NCBI RefSeq assembly: GCF_006476605.1
Contig: NZ_ML636803.1
Coordinates: 62,001-126,000, forward strand
DNA from: Brucella gallinifaecis
GTDB taxonomy: Bacteria; Pseudomonadota; Alphaproteobacteria; Rhizobiales; Rhizobiaceae
Length of the DNA stretch: 64,000 nucleotides
Direction: 5' to 3'
Below, one piece after another: positions 1 through 15,738 of the stretch. Position 1 is the first letter of the stretch. The number at the start of each line of letters is the position of its first letter. The notes beneath the pieces are model-generated. The model was given only the letters and a program-made list of their open reading frames with translations. It ran no database searches and had not been told where the DNA came from. The position numbers and the translations under genes were made by a program.

Positions 1-162
1 GTGAAGTCGCTTGCTTCGCTCCCATCGCTCGACGAACTGCGCGCAAAGCTGGTTGGAATGATCCAGACCCCGGCACAGCGTCTCGCAGTACTTACCAGCG
101 CACCAGCGGGCCAGATCGCTCGCGTTATTGGCGCGCACGCCCGGAAGAACGAGGCGGCGTAA
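1..162 (+). CDS. rplJ: 50S ribosomal protein L10, C-terminal part (truncated by window edge)
   Basis: The reading frame is open from base 1 and ends at a TAA at 160-162, giving the last 53 residues. They form an alanine-rich helical end ([20 protein letters not shown]) typical of the L10 C-terminus, the part that binds L7/L12 dimers. It lies 51 bp upstream of rplL, the universal rplJ-rplL order. The first GTG in the window is internal, not a start. L10 is the base of the ribosomal stalk and, in E. coli, the autorepressor of this operon with L7/L12; whether that holds here cannot be seen because the leader lies outside the window. Confidence 0.9.
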   Translation: MKSLASLPSLDELRAKLVGMIQTPAQRLAVLTSAPAGQIARVIGAHARKNEAA

Positions 163-213
163 GGCCGTTTTTCGCTGTCAATTGTTCAAACCTTAACTCA
201 AGGAAATACCAAA

Positions 214-585
214 ATGGCTGATCTCGCAAAGATCGTTGAAGACCTGTCGGCTCTGACCGTTCTCGAAGCTGCTGAGCTTTCGAAGCTTCTGGAAGAAAAG
301 TGGGGCGTTTCTGCAGCTGCTCCTGTAGCTGTTGCTGCTGCTGGTGGCGCTCCTGCCGCTGCTGCTGAAGAAAAGACTGAATTCGACGTTATCCTCGTCG
401 AAGGTGGCGCAAACAAGATCAACGTGATCAAGGAAGTTCGCGGCATTACCGGTCTTGGCCTTAAGGAAGCCAAGGACCTCGTTGAAGGTGCACCTAAGGC
501 TGTTAAGGAAGGCGCTCCTAAGGACGAAGCTGAAAAGCTCAAGGCACAGCTCGAAGCAGCTGGCGCTAAGGTCGAACTTAAGTAA
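214..585 (+). CDS. rplL: 50S ribosomal protein L7/L12
   Basis: A 123-residue acidic protein matching the whole L7/L12 length. An N-terminal dimerisation helix pair ([20 protein letters not shown]) is followed by an Ala/Gly-rich flexible hinge (about residues 34-53) and the compact C-terminal domain with EKTEFDVIL and the KVELK end. It forms the multimeric stalk that recruits and activates translational GTPases such as the EF-G and EF-Tu encoded downstream. The RBS AAGGAA precedes the ATG at suitable spacing. A perfect 13-bp inverted repeat lies 7 bp after the stop, so stalk protein expression is probably separated from rpoBC by partial termination or processing. Confidence 0.98.
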   Translation: MADLAKIVEDLSALTVLEAAELSKLLEEKWGVSAAAPVAVAAAGGAPAAAAEEKTEFDVILVEGGANKINVIKEVRGITGLGLKEAKDLVEGAPKAVKEGAPKDEAEKLKAQLEAAGAKVELK

Positions 586-592
586 GTTCATT

Positions 593-622
593 AAACTGGC
601 GGATGGAAACATCCGCCAGTTT
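593..622 (+). terminator. Hairpin after rplL, attenuator-like
   Basis: A perfect 13-bp inverted repeat (arms 593-605 and 610-622) with a GAAA tetraloop begins 7 bp after the rplL stop. Only a weak U-run follows, so it probably terminates partially or acts as an RNA processing or 3'-end protecting site, as expected where ribosomal proteins must outnumber RNA polymerase subunits. Confidence 0.6.
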
Positions 623-749
623 AACGCTTATTTAACTCTGGGCTTGCATCTGGAGTAAATGCATGAAAAGAAACGAAAAGCGCGAATACAGGTTCTCTTT
701 ATGCAAATCATAGTCAGGGCGATTTTAGTTAGAACGTTCTGATCTTTTT

Positions 750-796
750 AAACCCTTTTCCTGAAAGCCTTGAAGGGGCTTTCAGGAAACGGGTTT
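750..796 (+). promoter_or_regulatory. Long hairpin in the rpoB leader
   Basis: An extended stem-loop. Arms 760-769 and 777-786 are perfectly complementary (CCTGAAAGCC/GGCTTTCAGG), and outer arms 750-755 and 791-796 (AAACCC/GGGTTT) extend the stem after a small internal loop. The 790-793 CGGG can alternatively pair with 800-803 CCCG. It sits about 90 bp before the rpoB start. By analogy with the E. coli rplL-rpoB spacer (attenuator plus RNase III site) it is a candidate control element; its function is not shown here. Confidence 0.5.
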
Positions 797-885
797 TAGC
801 CCGTTAGAAGGACCGCCGAAAGGCGGCGCACGATAAAGGCCGCAAGGCGTGAGCAAGCCGTAAGGCTATAGAACGAGGAGCGACG

Positions 886-3800
886 ATGGCTCAGACCCAT
901 TCTTTCAATGGTCGCAAGCGCGTACGCAAATTTTTCGGTAAGATTCCCGAGGTCGCGGAAATGCCTAACCTCATTGAGGTTCAAAAGGCATCTTATGACC
1001 AGTTCCTCATGGTTGAGGAACCCGTTGGCGGGCGTTCTGACGAGGGTTTGCAGGCCGTTTTCAAGTCTGTTTTCCCTATTCAGGATTTCTCCGGCTCTTC
1101 AATGCTTGAATTCGTTCGCTACGAATTTGATGCACCAAAATTCGATGTTGACGAGTGCCGTCAGCGCGATTTGACGTATTCTGCACCTCTCAAGGTAACC
1201 TTGCGTCTGATTGTGTTCGATATTGATGAAGATACCGGCGCGAAGTCCATCAAGGACATCAAGGAGCAGGATGTCTACATGGGCGATATGCCGCTCATGA
1301 CAGATAATGGCACCTTCATCGTCAATGGTACCGAGCGTGTTATTGTATCGCAGATGCATCGCAGCCCGGGCGTGTTCTTTGATCACGATAAAGGCAAGAC
1401 ACATTCATCGGGCAAGCTTTTGTTTGCTGCACGCGTTATCCCTTATCGCGGTTCATGGCTTGACATCGAATTTGATGCCAAGGATGTGGTCTATGCGCGT
1501 ATTGATCGTCGCCGCAAGCTTCCCGCTACGACGCTTCTTATGGCGCTTGGTATGGACGGCGAAGAAATTCTCTCGACGTTCTATAACACTGTCACCTATT
1601 CGCGTGATGGTGATAACTGGCGCATCCCTTATTCGGTTGAACGCTTCAAGGGCATGAAGATCATTTCTGATCTTGTTGATGCCGACACAGGTGAAGTTGT
1701 TCTTGAAGCCGGCAAGAAGCTGACCGCTCGCTCCGCGAAGCAGCTTGCTGAAAAGGGCCTGAAGTTCATCAAGGCAACCGAAGACGATCTTTTTGGTTCG
1801 TATCTTGCTGAAGATATTGTCAATTACGAAACGGGTGAGATTTATCTCGAAGCCGGTGATGAAATTGACGAGAAGGTTCTCAAGACACTGCTTGATACAG
1901 GTGTAGACGAGATTAATGTTCTCGATATTGATCATGTCAATATCGGTGCATATATCCGCAACACGCTGGCAGTTGACAAGAATGAAAGCCGTCAGGAAGC
2001 TCTTTTCGATATTTACCGTGTGATGCGTCCGGGTGAGCCTCCGACAATGGACTCGGCTGAAGCCATGTTCCATTCGCTGTTCTTTGATTCAGAACGCTAT
2101 GACCTGTCTGCTGTCGGTCGCGTCAAGATGAACATGCGTCTTGATCTTGATGCAGAAGATACCGTACGCGTTCTGCGCAAGGAAGATATTCTGGCAGTCG
2201 TCAAGATGCTGGTTGAATTGCGCGATGGCCGCGGCGAAATCGATGATATCGACAATCTCGGTAATCGTCGTGTGCGTTCGGTTGGCGAGCTGATGGAAAA
2301 TCAGTATCGCGTCGGTCTTCTGCGTATGGAACGTGCGATCAAGGAACGTATGTCCTCGATCGAAATCGATACGGTCATGCCGCAGGATCTGATCAATGCG
2401 AAGCCTGCTGCTGCGGCTGTTCGTGAATTCTTCGGCTCGTCGCAGCTGTCGCAGTTCATGGATCAGACCAATCCGCTTTCGGAAATCACCCACAAGCGCC
2501 GTCTTTCGGCTCTTGGACCTGGTGGTCTGACCCGTGAGCGTGCCGGCTTTGAAGTCCGCGACGTGCATCCAACGCATTATGGTCGTATCTGCCCGATTGA
2601 AACGCCGGAAGGCCCGAATATCGGTCTGATCAACTCGCTTGCAACCTTTGCCCGCGTCAACAAATATGGCTTCATTGAAAGCCCATACCGTAAGGTTGTC
2701 GATGGCAAGGTGACAAATGACGTTGTCTATCTGTCGGCTATGGAAGAAGCAAAGCACTCGGTTGCTCAGGCAAACGTAGAGCTGGACGAGCAGGGCGGTT
2801 TCGTTGACGAATTCGTCATTTGCCGTCACGCTGGCGAAGTTATGATGGCTCCGCGTGAAAACGTGGATCTGATGGACGTTTCGCCAAAGCAGCTTGTTTC
2901 AGTTGCTGCAGCGCTTATTCCGTTCCTTGAAAATGACGATGCGAACCGCGCTCTCATGGGCTCGAACATGCAGCGTCAGGCTGTTCCGCTTGTTCGTGCG
3001 GAAGCTCCGTTCGTCGGAACCGGTATGGAAGCTGTCGTTGCCCGTGACTCAGGTGCGGCCATTGCTGCCCGCCGTGCTGGTATTGTCGATCAGGTTGATG
3101 CAACACGTATCGTTATCCGCGCGACCGAAGACCTCGACCCGTCGAAGTCTGGCGTTGATATCTATCGTTTGCAGAAGTTCCAGCGTTCGAACCAGTCGAC
3201 CTGTATCAACCAGCGTCCGCTTGTACGTGTTGGTGATCCAATCGGTAAGGGCGACATCATTGCCGATGGTCCGTCAACCGATCTTGGTGATCTGGCTCTT
3301 GGCCGTAACGTGCTCGTCGCGTTCATGCCTTGGAACGGCTACAACTACGAAGATTCGATCCTTCTTTCCGAGAAGATCGTGTCGGAAGACGTCTTCACCT
3401 CGATCCATATTGAGGAATTCGAAGTCGCTGCCCGTGATACAAAGCTTGGGCCTGAGGAAATCACCCGCGATATTCCGAATGTTTCGGAAGAAGCACTGAA
3501 AAACCTCGACGAAGCTGGTATCGTTTATATCGGTGCGGAAGTGCATCCTGGCGACATTCTCGTCGGCAAGATCACGCCGAAGGGTGAAAGCCCGATGACA
3601 CCGGAAGAAAAGCTTCTGCGTGCTATCTTCGGTGAAAAGGCTTCTGACGTTCGTGATACCTCGATGCGTATGCCTCCGGGCACGTATGGTACCATTGTTG
3701 AAGTTCGTGTATTCAACCGCCACGGCGTTGAAAAAGACGAACGTGCAATGGCGATCGAACGCGAAGAGATCGAACGTCTTGCCAAGGACCGCGACGACGA

Positions 3801-5016
3801 ACAGGCTATTCTCGACCGTAACGTTTATGGCCGTCTCACTGACATGCTCGACGGTAAGGTTGCTGCTGCTGGCCCTAAGGGCTTCAAGAAGGGCACAACA
3901 ATTACCCGCGATGTTATGTCCGAGTATCCGCGTTCGCAGTGGTGGCAGTTTGCTGTCGAAGATGAAAAGCATCAGGGCGAACTCGAAGCTCTGCGTGGCC
4001 AGTACGATGAATCCAAGAAGCTGCTTGAAGCCCGCTTCATGGATAAGGTCGAAAAGGTACAGCGCGGCGACGAGATGCCTCCAGGCGTCATGAAGATGGT
4101 CAAGGTCTTTGTTGCTGTTAAGCGCAAGATTCAGCCAGGCGACAAGATGGCTGGCCGTCACGGCAACAAGGGTGTGGTTTCACGCATTCTGCCTGTCGAG
4201 GACATGCCATTCCTCGAAGACGGTACGCATGCTGACATCGTGTTGAACCCGCTTGGTGTTCCAAGCCGTATGAATGTGGGCCAGATTCTGGAAACACATC
4301 TTGGCTGGGCATGCGCAGGCATGGGTAAGAAGATCGGTGAGCTGATTGATGTCTATCGCAAGACGGCAGATATTCAGCCATTGCGCGATACGCTGGAGCA
4401 CATCTATCCGGACAACGACCGCAATGAGCCTGTTCGCTCCTATGATGACGATTCTGTCCTCATGCTGGCTAATCAGGTGAAACGCGGTGTATCGATCGCA
4501 ACGCCGGTCTTTGACGGTGCGGTTGAAGCTGACATCAATGCGATGTTGACAGATGCAGGTCTTGCGACCTCAGGTCAGTCGACATTGTACGATGGACGTA
4601 CGGGTGAGCCGTTCGACCGTCAGGTGACTATGGGCTATATTTATATGCTCAAGCTTCACCACCTGGTCGACGACAAGATCCATGCCCGTTCAATCGGACC
4701 TTACTCGCTTGTCACCCAGCAGCCGCTTGGTGGTAAGGCGCAGTTCGGTGGTCAGCGCTTCGGTGAAATGGAAGTCTGGGCTCTGGAAGCATATGGTGCG
4801 GCTTACACGCTGCAGGAAATGCTTACAGTCAAGTCCGATGACGTTGCAGGCCGTACCAAGGTCTACGAAGCCATTGTTCGTGGCGACGATACGTTTGAAG
4901 CCGGTATTCCGGAAAGCTTCAACGTTCTCGTCAAGGAAATGCGTTCGCTCGGACTCAATGTCGAGCTGGATGACACACGCGACGAGCAGCCGGCACTTCC
5001 GGACGCGGCGGAATAA
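886..5016 (+). CDS. rpoB: DNA-directed RNA polymerase subunit beta
   Basis: 1376 residues, the usual alphaproteobacterial length (E. coli 1342). It has the protrusion and lobe domains, the fork/rifampicin pocket ([19 protein letters not shown], about residues 522-540), the flap, and a C-terminal clamp with the [15 protein letters not shown] motif that contacts beta-prime. Residues equivalent to E. coli D516, H526 and S531 are D526, H536 and S541, all wild type, so no classical rifampicin resistance change is present. The start follows a GAGGAG RBS. The rplL/rpoB spacer of 300 bp carries two hairpins, and a GC-rich hairpin follows the stop before rpoC. Confidence 0.99.
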   Translation: MAQTHSFNGRKRVRKFFGKIPEVAEMPNLIEVQKASYDQFLMVEEPVGGRSDEGLQAVFKSVFPIQDFSGSSMLEFVRYEFDAPKFDVDECRQRDLTYSAPLKVTLRLIVFDIDEDTGAKSIKDIKEQDVYMGDMPLMTDNGTFIVNGTERVIVSQMHRSPGVFFDHDKGKTHSSGKLLFAARVIPYRGSWLDIEFDAKDVVYARIDRRRKLPATTLLMALGMDGEEILSTFYNTVTYSRDGDNWRIPYSVERFKGMKIISDLVDADTGEVVLEAGKKLTARSAKQLAEKGLKFIKATEDDLFGSYLAEDIVNYETGEIYLEAGDEIDEKVLKTLLDTGVDEINVLDIDHVNIGAYIRNTLAVDKNESRQEALFDIYRVMRPGEPPTMDSAEAMFHSLFFDSERYDLSAVGRVKMNMRLDLDAEDTVRVLRKEDILAVVKMLVELRDGRGEIDDIDNLGNRRVRSVGELMENQYRVGLLRMERAIKERMSSIEIDTVMPQDLINAKPAAAAVREFFGSSQLSQFMDQTNPLSEITHKRRLSALGPGGLTRERAGFEVRDVHPTHYGRICPIETPEGPNIGLINSLATFARVNKYGFIESPYRKVVDGKVTNDVVYLSAMEEAKHSVAQANVELDEQGGFVDEFVICRHAGEVMMAPRENVDLMDVSPKQLVSVAAALIPFLENDDANRALMGSNMQRQAVPLVRAEAPFVGTGMEAVVARDSGAAIAARRAGIVDQVDATRIVIRATEDLDPSKSGVDIYRLQKFQRSNQSTCINQRPLVRVGDPIGKGDIIADGPSTDLGDLALGRNVLVAFMPWNGYNYEDSILLSEKIVSEDVFTSIHIEEFEVAARDTKLGPEEITRDIPNVSEEALKNLDEAGIVYIGAEVHPGDILVGKITPKGESPMTPEEKLLRAIFGEKASDVRDTSMRMPPGTYGTIVEVRVFNRHGVEKDERAMAIEREEIERLAKDRDDEQAILDRNVYGRLTDMLDGKVAAAGPKGFKKGTTITRDVMSEYPRSQWWQFAVEDEKHQGELEALRGQYDESKKLLEARFMDKVEKVQRGDEMPPGVMKMVKVFVAVKRKIQPGDKMAGRHGNKGVVSRILPVEDMPFLEDGTHADIVLNPLGVPSRMNVGQILETHLGWACAGMGKKIGELIDVYRKTADIQPLRDTLEHIYPDNDRNEPVRSYDDDSVLMLANQVKRGVSIATPVFDGAVEADINAMLTDAGLATSGQSTLYDGRTGEPFDRQVTMGYIYMLKLHHLVDDKIHARSIGPYSLVTQQPLGGKAQFGGQRFGEMEVWALEAYGAAYTLQEMLTVKSDDVAGRTKVYEAIVRGDDTFEAGIPESFNVLVKEMRSLGLNVELDDTRDEQPALPDAAE

Positions 5017-5026
5017 AAAGCATCAA

Positions 5027-5055
5027 GGCGCGCCATGGTTTTGCCGTGGCGCGCC
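5027..5055 (+). promoter_or_regulatory. GC-rich hairpin between rpoB and rpoC
   Basis: Arms GGCGCGCCATGG (5027-5038) and CCGTGGCGCGCC (5044-5055) form a 12-bp stem with one G-U pair and a 5-base loop, starting 10 bp after the rpoB stop. No U-tract follows and rpoC must be co-transcribed, so a processing, pausing or mRNA-stabilising role is more likely than termination. Confidence 0.55.
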
Positions 5056-5061
5056 CGTAAA

Positions 5062-5105
5062 GCATTTCCAGCAATAGCGCAGAGCGATTTGTGTAAACGA
5101 AATGC
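5062..5105. repeat. Possible degraded GCATTTCC-type intergenic palindromic repeat
   Basis: The segment begins GCATTTCCA and ends GAAATGC around a core containing GCGCAGAGCGATTTG. From memory, this resembles a palindromic intergenic repeat common in Brucella and other Rhizobiales (GCATTTCC...GGAAATGC). The arms here are imperfect, so it would be a decayed copy. It occupies the rpoB-rpoC spacer. Confidence 0.4.
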
Positions 5106-5220
5106 CAAACGGAATGTGCAGATAAACTGCGTAATACCGCGAATTCTTTTCAAGATGTCAGGGACTTTCAGCCTGTCATCGACGACACACAGGGCGGGGA
5201 TCGCCCTCAAGGAGAACGGC

Positions 5221-9423
<4,203 letters not shown>

Positions 9424-9442
9424 AGCGCGTAATCTTAAAACT

Positions 9443-9475
9443 AAAAAAGGCCACCTTTCGGGGTGGCCTTTTTGT
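9443..9475 (+). terminator. Rho-independent terminator of rpoBC
   Basis: GGCCACC (9449-9455), a short loop, GGTGGCC (9462-9468), then TTTTTGTTT; an A-run precedes the stem. This is a classical strong intrinsic terminator. The A-run gives it some activity in the reverse direction, where the antisense gene at 9563-9865 also ends. Confidence 0.92.
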
Positions 9476-9562
9476 TTGCAGCTTCGAGGGCAAAAAAGGG
9501 CAGTGTGAAGCCGCCCTTTGTTATCTTGCAATGGGTACAGTTTCCGCCCATTGACTTGCGAC

Positions 9563-9865
9563 CTATTCTTCTTCTTCTTCTTCGTCGCCTTCAAATTCGA
9601 TCAGTGCAACTTCACCAGTGAGAGCTGTGTGCCATGCACTTTTATGGGGTTCTTCTTCTGGTTCTTCGGTGATCGTTCCCATCTCAACCAGCTCGGCTTC
9701 ATGGTATCCTTCTTCAGCAAGGATCGCGAGAACGGTCTGAACGAGATCTTCGTCGTCGCCTGATTTCAGCAGAAGATGAACTTCGATAGATTCTTCTTCA
9801 CCTTCGTTCCAGACATCAGCAATGACCAGATGAACGATTGGCGAATCGTTGGATGTGGATGACAT
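9563..9865 (-). CDS. Small highly acidic protein of unknown function
   Basis: I place the start at the ATG read from 9865 (100 aa), because AAGGGA lies about 8 bases upstream and the preceding in-frame extension looks non-coding. The protein begins MSSTSNDSPIVHLVIADVW, contains a mixed alpha/beta stretch (IVHLVIADVWNEGEEESIEVHLLLK and DLVQTVLAILAEEGYHEAEL) and ends in a run of glutamates (EGDEEEEEE) encoded by repeated GAA codons. No signal peptide or membrane segment is present. The gene is antisense to its neighbours, between the rpoC terminator and rpsL. I do not recognise a named family; from memory, similar small acidic ORFs occur at this locus in related Rhizobiales. The amphipathic repeats suggest protein binding, which is inference only. 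Confidence 0.75.
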   Translation of the reverse strand: MSSTSNDSPIVHLVIADVWNEGEEESIEVHLLLKSGDDEDLVQTVLAILAEEGYHEAELVEMGTITEEPEEEPHKSAWHTALTGEVALIEFEGDEEEEEE

Positions 9866-10021
9866 TAAAAATCCCTTAATATTGTGTTGTATTTCGACTC
9901 GGATGTGTTCCAATAACGATTGTTGGTGTCCGGCGCTATGCTGACACAAGAAAATGACAGTTTTGCCGCGAAATATTTGTTATATCGTCCCGCAACGGGC
10001 GCAAGAACCTTACCAGTAGGT

Positions 10022-10050
10022 CCCAAAAGGCGGCCACATGGCCTTTTGGT
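10022..10050. repeat. Inverted repeat in the str leader region
   Basis: CCAAAAGG (10023-10030) and CCTTTTGG (10042-10049) are perfectly complementary around an 11-base spacer. No U-run follows on either strand, so it could be an operator or RNA structure in the divergent promoter region. Confidence 0.4.
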
Positions 10051-10072
10051 TAAGAAACTTGGCGTCCTGCTC

Positions 10073-10101
10073 TTGACGAAACGCCCACAAACACGTATCA
10101 G
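10073..10101 (+). promoter_or_regulatory. Candidate sigma70-type promoter for rpsL-rpsG-fusA-tuf
   Basis: TTGACG (10073-10078), 17 bases, then TATCAG (10096-10101). The -35 matches consensus at five of six positions and the -10 at four. It lies about 240 bp before rpsL, downstream of the rpoC terminator, where a promoter is required. Not experimentally supported. Confidence 0.4.
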
Positions 10102-10342
10102 CAGCCCATCTGAGCCGATGTGAGGCTGGCATTTTTGGAGCGACACGCTCTGGAGTTCGCCTCAAACAGGGTTCGTTTTACGATCGAAATGCAACTTGCC
10201 GTTCGCATGAAGCTTCTGCTTCCTCTGCTTTTGTTCGGGGTGGCCGCTGATGGAGTGGCTCGTCCCGAATTTGTGCATGATCATTTCGGTGAAACGGCCC
10301 TTATGGGGCGCTGATACGAGATTTTTTATAGAGGAAGGTTCA

Positions 10343-10714
10343 ATGCCTACCGTAAACCAGTTGATCCGCAAGCCGCGTACTGCACCGGTAAAGCGTAATA
10401 AGGTTCCTGCTCTGCAGGCAAACCCACAGAAGCGCGGTGTTTGTACCCGCGTTTATACAACGACCCCTAAGAAGCCAAACTCGGCTCTTCGTAAGGTTGC
10501 AAAGATCCGTCTGACCAATGGCTTTGAAGTCATCGGTTATATCCCTGGTGAAGGTCACAACCTTCAGGAGCACTCGGTTGTTATGATCCGTGGTGGTCGC
10601 GTCAAGGATTTGCCGGGTGTGCGTTACCACATTATCCGCGGTGTGCTTGATACACAGGGTGTCAAGAACCGTAAGCAGCGTCGTTCTAAGTACGGTGCGA
10701 AGCGTCCTAAGTAA
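10343..10714 (+). CDS. rpsL: 30S ribosomal protein S12
   Basis: 123 residues from the ATG at 10343, directly after the RBS GAGGAAGG; longer in-frame starts upstream have no S12 homology. The sequence follows E. coli S12 throughout ([46 protein letters not shown]). S12 sits at the decoding centre. K43 and K88, where streptomycin resistance substitutions occur, are lysine, so the protein is wild type. First gene of the str operon; rpsG starts 68 bp downstream. Confidence 0.98.
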   Translation: MPTVNQLIRKPRTAPVKRNKVPALQANPQKRGVCTRVYTTTPKKPNSALRKVAKIRLTNGFEVIGYIPGEGHNLQEHSVVMIRGGRVKDLPGVRYHIIRGVLDTQGVKNRKQRRSKYGAKRPK

Positions 10715-10782
10715 GAATTTTCCGGGGATACCGGCCGTCAAGATGACGAGTTGAGCCCGATGTAATTGAAAGTAGAGACTAA

Positions 10783-11253
10783 ATGTCCAGACGCCATAAA
10801 GCTGAGAAGCGCGAGATTAACCCGGATCCAAAGTTTGGTGATCTCGTAATCACGAAGTTCATGAACGCAGTGATGCTTCATGGCAAGAAGTCGGTTGCTG
10901 AAAGCATTGTTTACGGTGCGCTTGAAGCAATCGAAGCCAAGGCGAAGTCAGAGCCGGTCGCGCTGTTCCATCAGGCGCTCGACAATGTTGCTCCGCACGT
11001 TGAAGTCCGTTCGCGCCGCGTTGGTGGTGCAACCTATCAGGTTCCGGTCGATGTGCGTTCAGAACGTCGCCAGGCACTTGCCATCCGCTGGCTGATCAAT
11101 GCAGCTCGTGGACGTAATGAAACCACGATGGTTGATCGTCTTTCCGGTGAGTTGCTGGATGCTGCAAATAACCGTGGTTCTGCTGTGAAGAAGCGTGAAG
11201 ACACGCATCGCATGGCTGAAGCCAACCGCGCATTCTCGCATTACCGCTGGTAA
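10783..11253 (+). CDS. rpsG: 30S ribosomal protein S7
   Basis: 156 residues, full length. It begins [20 protein letters not shown] and contains the conserved [13 protein letters not shown] and [27 protein letters not shown] segments that contact the 3' major domain of 16S rRNA. S7 nucleates assembly of the small-subunit head, and in E. coli it is the translational regulator of the str operon. The RBS is weak (AGTAGAG). fusA follows after 29 bp, so the genes are cotranscribed. Confidence 0.98.
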   Translation: MSRRHKAEKREINPDPKFGDLVITKFMNAVMLHGKKSVAESIVYGALEAIEAKAKSEPVALFHQALDNVAPHVEVRSRRVGGATYQVPVDVRSERRQALAIRWLINAARGRNETTMVDRLSGELLDAANNRGSAVKKREDTHRMAEANRAFSHYRW

Positions 11254-11282
11254 TCGTCGAAACCTATTCAAAGAGCAAAAAC

Positions 11283-13361
<2,079 letters not shown>

Positions 13362-13367
<6 letters not shown>

Positions 13368-13383
13368 TCCTGCTGGATTACGC
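13362..13383 (+). promoter_or_regulatory. Hairpin overlapping the fusA stop codon
   Basis: GCGTAATCC (13362-13370), loop TGCT, GGATTACGC (13375-13383): a perfect 9-bp stem containing the fusA TAA. No U-tract follows. It may set fusA/tuf mRNA processing or stability, allowing EF-Tu to exceed EF-G. Confidence 0.45.
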
Positions 13384-13431
13384 TCCCAATTAAAGAATGC
13401 CTGAGCAGGCTAAAAATACGGAGAAGCTCAA

Positions 13432-14607
13432 ATGGCAAAGAGCAAGTTTGAACGTAACAAACCCCACGTTAACATTGGCACGATTGGTCACGTTGACCAT
13501 GGCAAGACCTCGCTGACCGCAGCGATCACCAAGTTCTTTGGTGACTTCAAGGCCTATGACCAGATTGACGCGGCGCCTGAAGAAAAGGCTCGTGGTATCA
13601 CCATTTCGACGTCGCACGTTGAATATGAAACTGCGAACCGTCACTATGCTCACGTCGACTGCCCAGGTCACGCTGACTATGTGAAGAACATGATCACCGG
13701 TGCAGCACAGATGGACGGCGCTATTCTGGTTGTTTCGGCAGCTGACGGCCCGATGCCGCAGACCCGCGAGCACATTCTGCTTGCCCGTCAGGTTGGTGTT
13801 CCTGCGATCGTTGTGTTCCTGAACAAGTGCGATCAGGTTGATGATGCGGAACTTCTTGAACTCGTTGAACTTGAAGTTCGTGAGCTTCTTTCGAAGTACG
13901 ATTTCCCTGGCGATGAAACACCAATCATCAAGGGTTCGGCTCTTGCAGCGCTCGAAGATTCATCAAAAGAACTCGGCGAAGATGCAATCCGTAGCCTGAT
14001 GGCTGCTGTTGACGAATATATTCCGACCCCGGAACGTCCGGTTGACCAGCCATTCCTGATGCCAATTGAAGACGTGTTCTCGATTTCGGGTCGCGGTACT
14101 GTTGTTACCGGTCGCGTTGAGCGCGGTATCATCAAGGTTGGCGAAGAAGTTGAAATCGTCGGCATCAAGGCAACAGGCAAGACGACTGTTACCGGCGTTG
14201 AAATGTTCCGCAAGCTGCTCGATCAGGGCCAGGCAGGCGATAACATTGGTGCATTGGTTCGCGGCGTTGGCCGTGAAGACGTTGAGCGTGGTCAGGTTCT
14301 CTGCAAGCCAGGTTCGGTCAAGCCACACACCAAGTTCAAGGCAGAAGCCTATATTCTGACCAAGGATGAAGGTGGTCGTCATACACCATTCTTCACCAAC
14401 TACCGTCCACAGTTCTACTTCCGTACGACTGACGTGACTGGTGTTGTTACCCTGCCAGAAGGCACGGAAATGGTCATGCCAGGCGACAACGTCACTGTTG
14501 ACGTTACGCTGATCGTGCCGATTGCAATGGAAGAGAAGCTCCGCTTCGCTATCCGTGAAGGTGGCCGTACCGTTGGTGCAGGCATCGTCGCTTCGATCAT
14601 CGAGTAA
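13432..14607 (+). CDS. tuf: Elongation factor Tu
   Basis: 391 residues. GTPase motifs are [18 protein letters not shown] and NKCD; domains II and III follow, ending [19 protein letters not shown]-Tu delivers aminoacyl-tRNA to the ribosome. Relatives often carry a second tuf copy near secE, upstream of rplK; that position is outside this window. The RBS is GGAGAAG before the ATG. A hairpin without U-tract separates it from rpsJ, so S10 operon transcription probably continues through. Confidence 0.98.
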   Translation: MAKSKFERNKPHVNIGTIGHVDHGKTSLTAAITKFFGDFKAYDQIDAAPEEKARGITISTSHVEYETANRHYAHVDCPGHADYVKNMITGAAQMDGAILVVSAADGPMPQTREHILLARQVGVPAIVVFLNKCDQVDDAELLELVELEVRELLSKYDFPGDETPIIKGSALAALEDSSKELGEDAIRSLMAAVDEYIPTPERPVDQPFLMPIEDVFSISGRGTVVTGRVERGIIKVGEEVEIVGIKATGKTTVTGVEMFRKLLDQGQAGDNIGALVRGVGREDVERGQVLCKPGSVKPHTKFKAEAYILTKDEGGRHTPFFTNYRPQFYFRTTDVTGVVTLPEGTEMVMPGDNVTVDVTLIVPIAMEEKLRFAIREGGRTVGAGIVASIIE

Positions 14608-14620
14608 TCAGATTTGTGCA

Positions 14621-14644
14621 GGAGCGTCTCTCCGGAGGCGCTCC
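14621..14644 (+). promoter_or_regulatory. Hairpin between tuf and rpsJ
   Basis: GGAGCG (14621-14626) pairs with CGCTCC (14639-14644), with further pairing possible inside. It lies 14 bp after the tuf stop and 22 bp before rpsJ, with no U-run. Likely a processing or attenuation point between the str and S10 units. Confidence 0.4.
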
Positions 14645-14665
14645 GCGTAACAAGGAACAGATCAA

Positions 14666-14974
14666 ATGAACGGTCAAAACATCCGCATTCGCCTTAAGGC
14701 GTTTGATCATCGGATCCTTGACGCTTCGACGCGGGAAATCGTGTCGACTGCCAAGCGTACCGGTGCCAATGTGCGCGGACCGATCCCACTACCAACACGG
14801 ATCGAAAAGTTCACAGTAAACCGGTCGCCGCACATCGATAAGAAGAGCCGCGAACAGTTCGAGATGCGCACGCACAAGCGTCTTCTCGATATCGTTGACC
14901 CAACCCCGCAGACTGTAGACGCGCTGATGAAGCTTGATCTGTCCGCCGGTGTTGATGTCGAGATCAAGCTTTAA
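14666..14974 (+). CDS. rpsJ: 30S ribosomal protein S10 (NusE)
   Basis: 102 residues matching the whole family: [19 protein letters not shown], the [35 protein letters not shown] loop and the VDVEIKL end. S10 belongs to the small-subunit head and also acts as NusE in NusB-dependent antitermination of rRNA operons. RBS AAGGAA. It heads the S10 operon; the spacing to tuf is 58 bp. Confidence 0.98.
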   Translation: MNGQNIRIRLKAFDHRILDASTREIVSTAKRTGANVRGPIPLPTRIEKFTVNRSPHIDKKSREQFEMRTHKRLLDIVDPTPQTVDALMKLDLSAGVDVEIKL

Positions 14975-15003
14975 TCGGCTTGAGGACGGAAGGAACGAAC
15001 CCG

Positions 15004-15738
15004 ATGCGTTCAGGTGTTATTGCACAAAAGCTGGGCATGACCCGCGTCTATAACGACGCCGGTGAACATGTACCAGTGACAGTTCTCCGCATGGAAGACT
15101 GCCACGTGGTCGCTCAGCGCACAGTTGAAAAGAACGGTTACACGGCTGTTCAGCTTGGCGTTGGACTTGCCAAGGTTAAGAACACGTCCAAGGCTATGCG
15201 CGGTCATTTCGCGAAGGCTGAGGTCGAGCCGAAGGCGAAACTGGCGGAATTCCGCGTTTCTCCGGACAACCTCCTCGAAGTCGGCGTGGAAATCACTGCC
15301 GAGCATTTCGTCGCCGGCCAGAAGGTCGATGTGACGGGTACTTCGATTGGTAAAGGTTTTGCCGGTGTTATGAAACGCCACAACTTTGCTGGTCATCGTG
15401 CTTCGCACGGTAACTCCATTACCCACCGCGCTCACGGCTCGACCGGTCAGCGTCAGGATCCGGGTAAGGTGTTCAAGGGCAAGAAGATGGCTGGTCACAT
15501 GGGTCAGACCCGCGTGACAACACAGAACATCGAAGTTGTCTCTACAGATAGCGATCGTGGCCTTATTCTGGTTCGCGGTGCGGTTCCTGGCTCCAAGGGT
15601 GCCTGGATTCTCGTCCGTGATGCAGTCAAGGTTTCGCTGCCTGAGAATGCACCTAAGCCGGCTGCCCTGCGCAAGTCTGCTGCTGCGGGTGCAAACAATG
15701 CAGCTGCGGATGCAGTCGCGACTGAGGGAGCCGAATAA
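15004..15738 (+). CDS. rplC: 50S ribosomal protein L3
   Basis: 244 residues from the ATG at 15004, chosen because GGAAGGA lies at proper distance and [21 protein letters not shown] is the family N-terminus; a longer in-frame start at 14980 would leave too little room for an RBS after rpsJ. It includes the long loop reaching the peptidyl transferase centre ([34 protein letters not shown]). An alanine-rich tail (about residues 218-244) extends beyond E. coli L3, as is common in alphaproteobacteria. The stop shares one base with the rplD start. Confidence 0.97.
   Translation: MRSGVIAQKLGMTRVYNDAGEHVPVTVLRMEDCHVVAQRTVEKNGYTAVQLGVGLAKVKNTSKAMRGHFAKAEVEPKAKLAEFRVSPDNLLEVGVEITAEHFVAGQKVDVTGTSIGKGFAGVMKRHNFAGHRASHGNSITHRAHGSTGQRQDPGKVFKGKKMAGHMGQTRVTTQNIEVVSTDSDRGLILVRGAVPGSKGAWILVRDAVKVSLPENAPKPAALRKSAAAGANNAAADAVATEGAE

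Larger units (their letters stand above)
9866..10342. other. Divergent intergenic region upstream of the str operon
   Basis: 477 bp without a supported gene, between the antisense acidic gene and rpsL. It should hold divergent promoters. I see an inverted repeat at 10022-10050, a candidate sigma70 promoter at 10073-10101, and about 240 bp of leader before rpsL, where an in-frame extension upstream of the rpsL ATG lacks rpsL homology. No tRNA or other RNA gene was recognised. Confidence 0.6.

Noticed and set aside
10120-10342. Frames in the rpsL leader, including an N-terminal extension of S12
   Set aside because: S12 homology and a strong RBS define the ATG at 10343; upstream frames overlap each other and lack domains.
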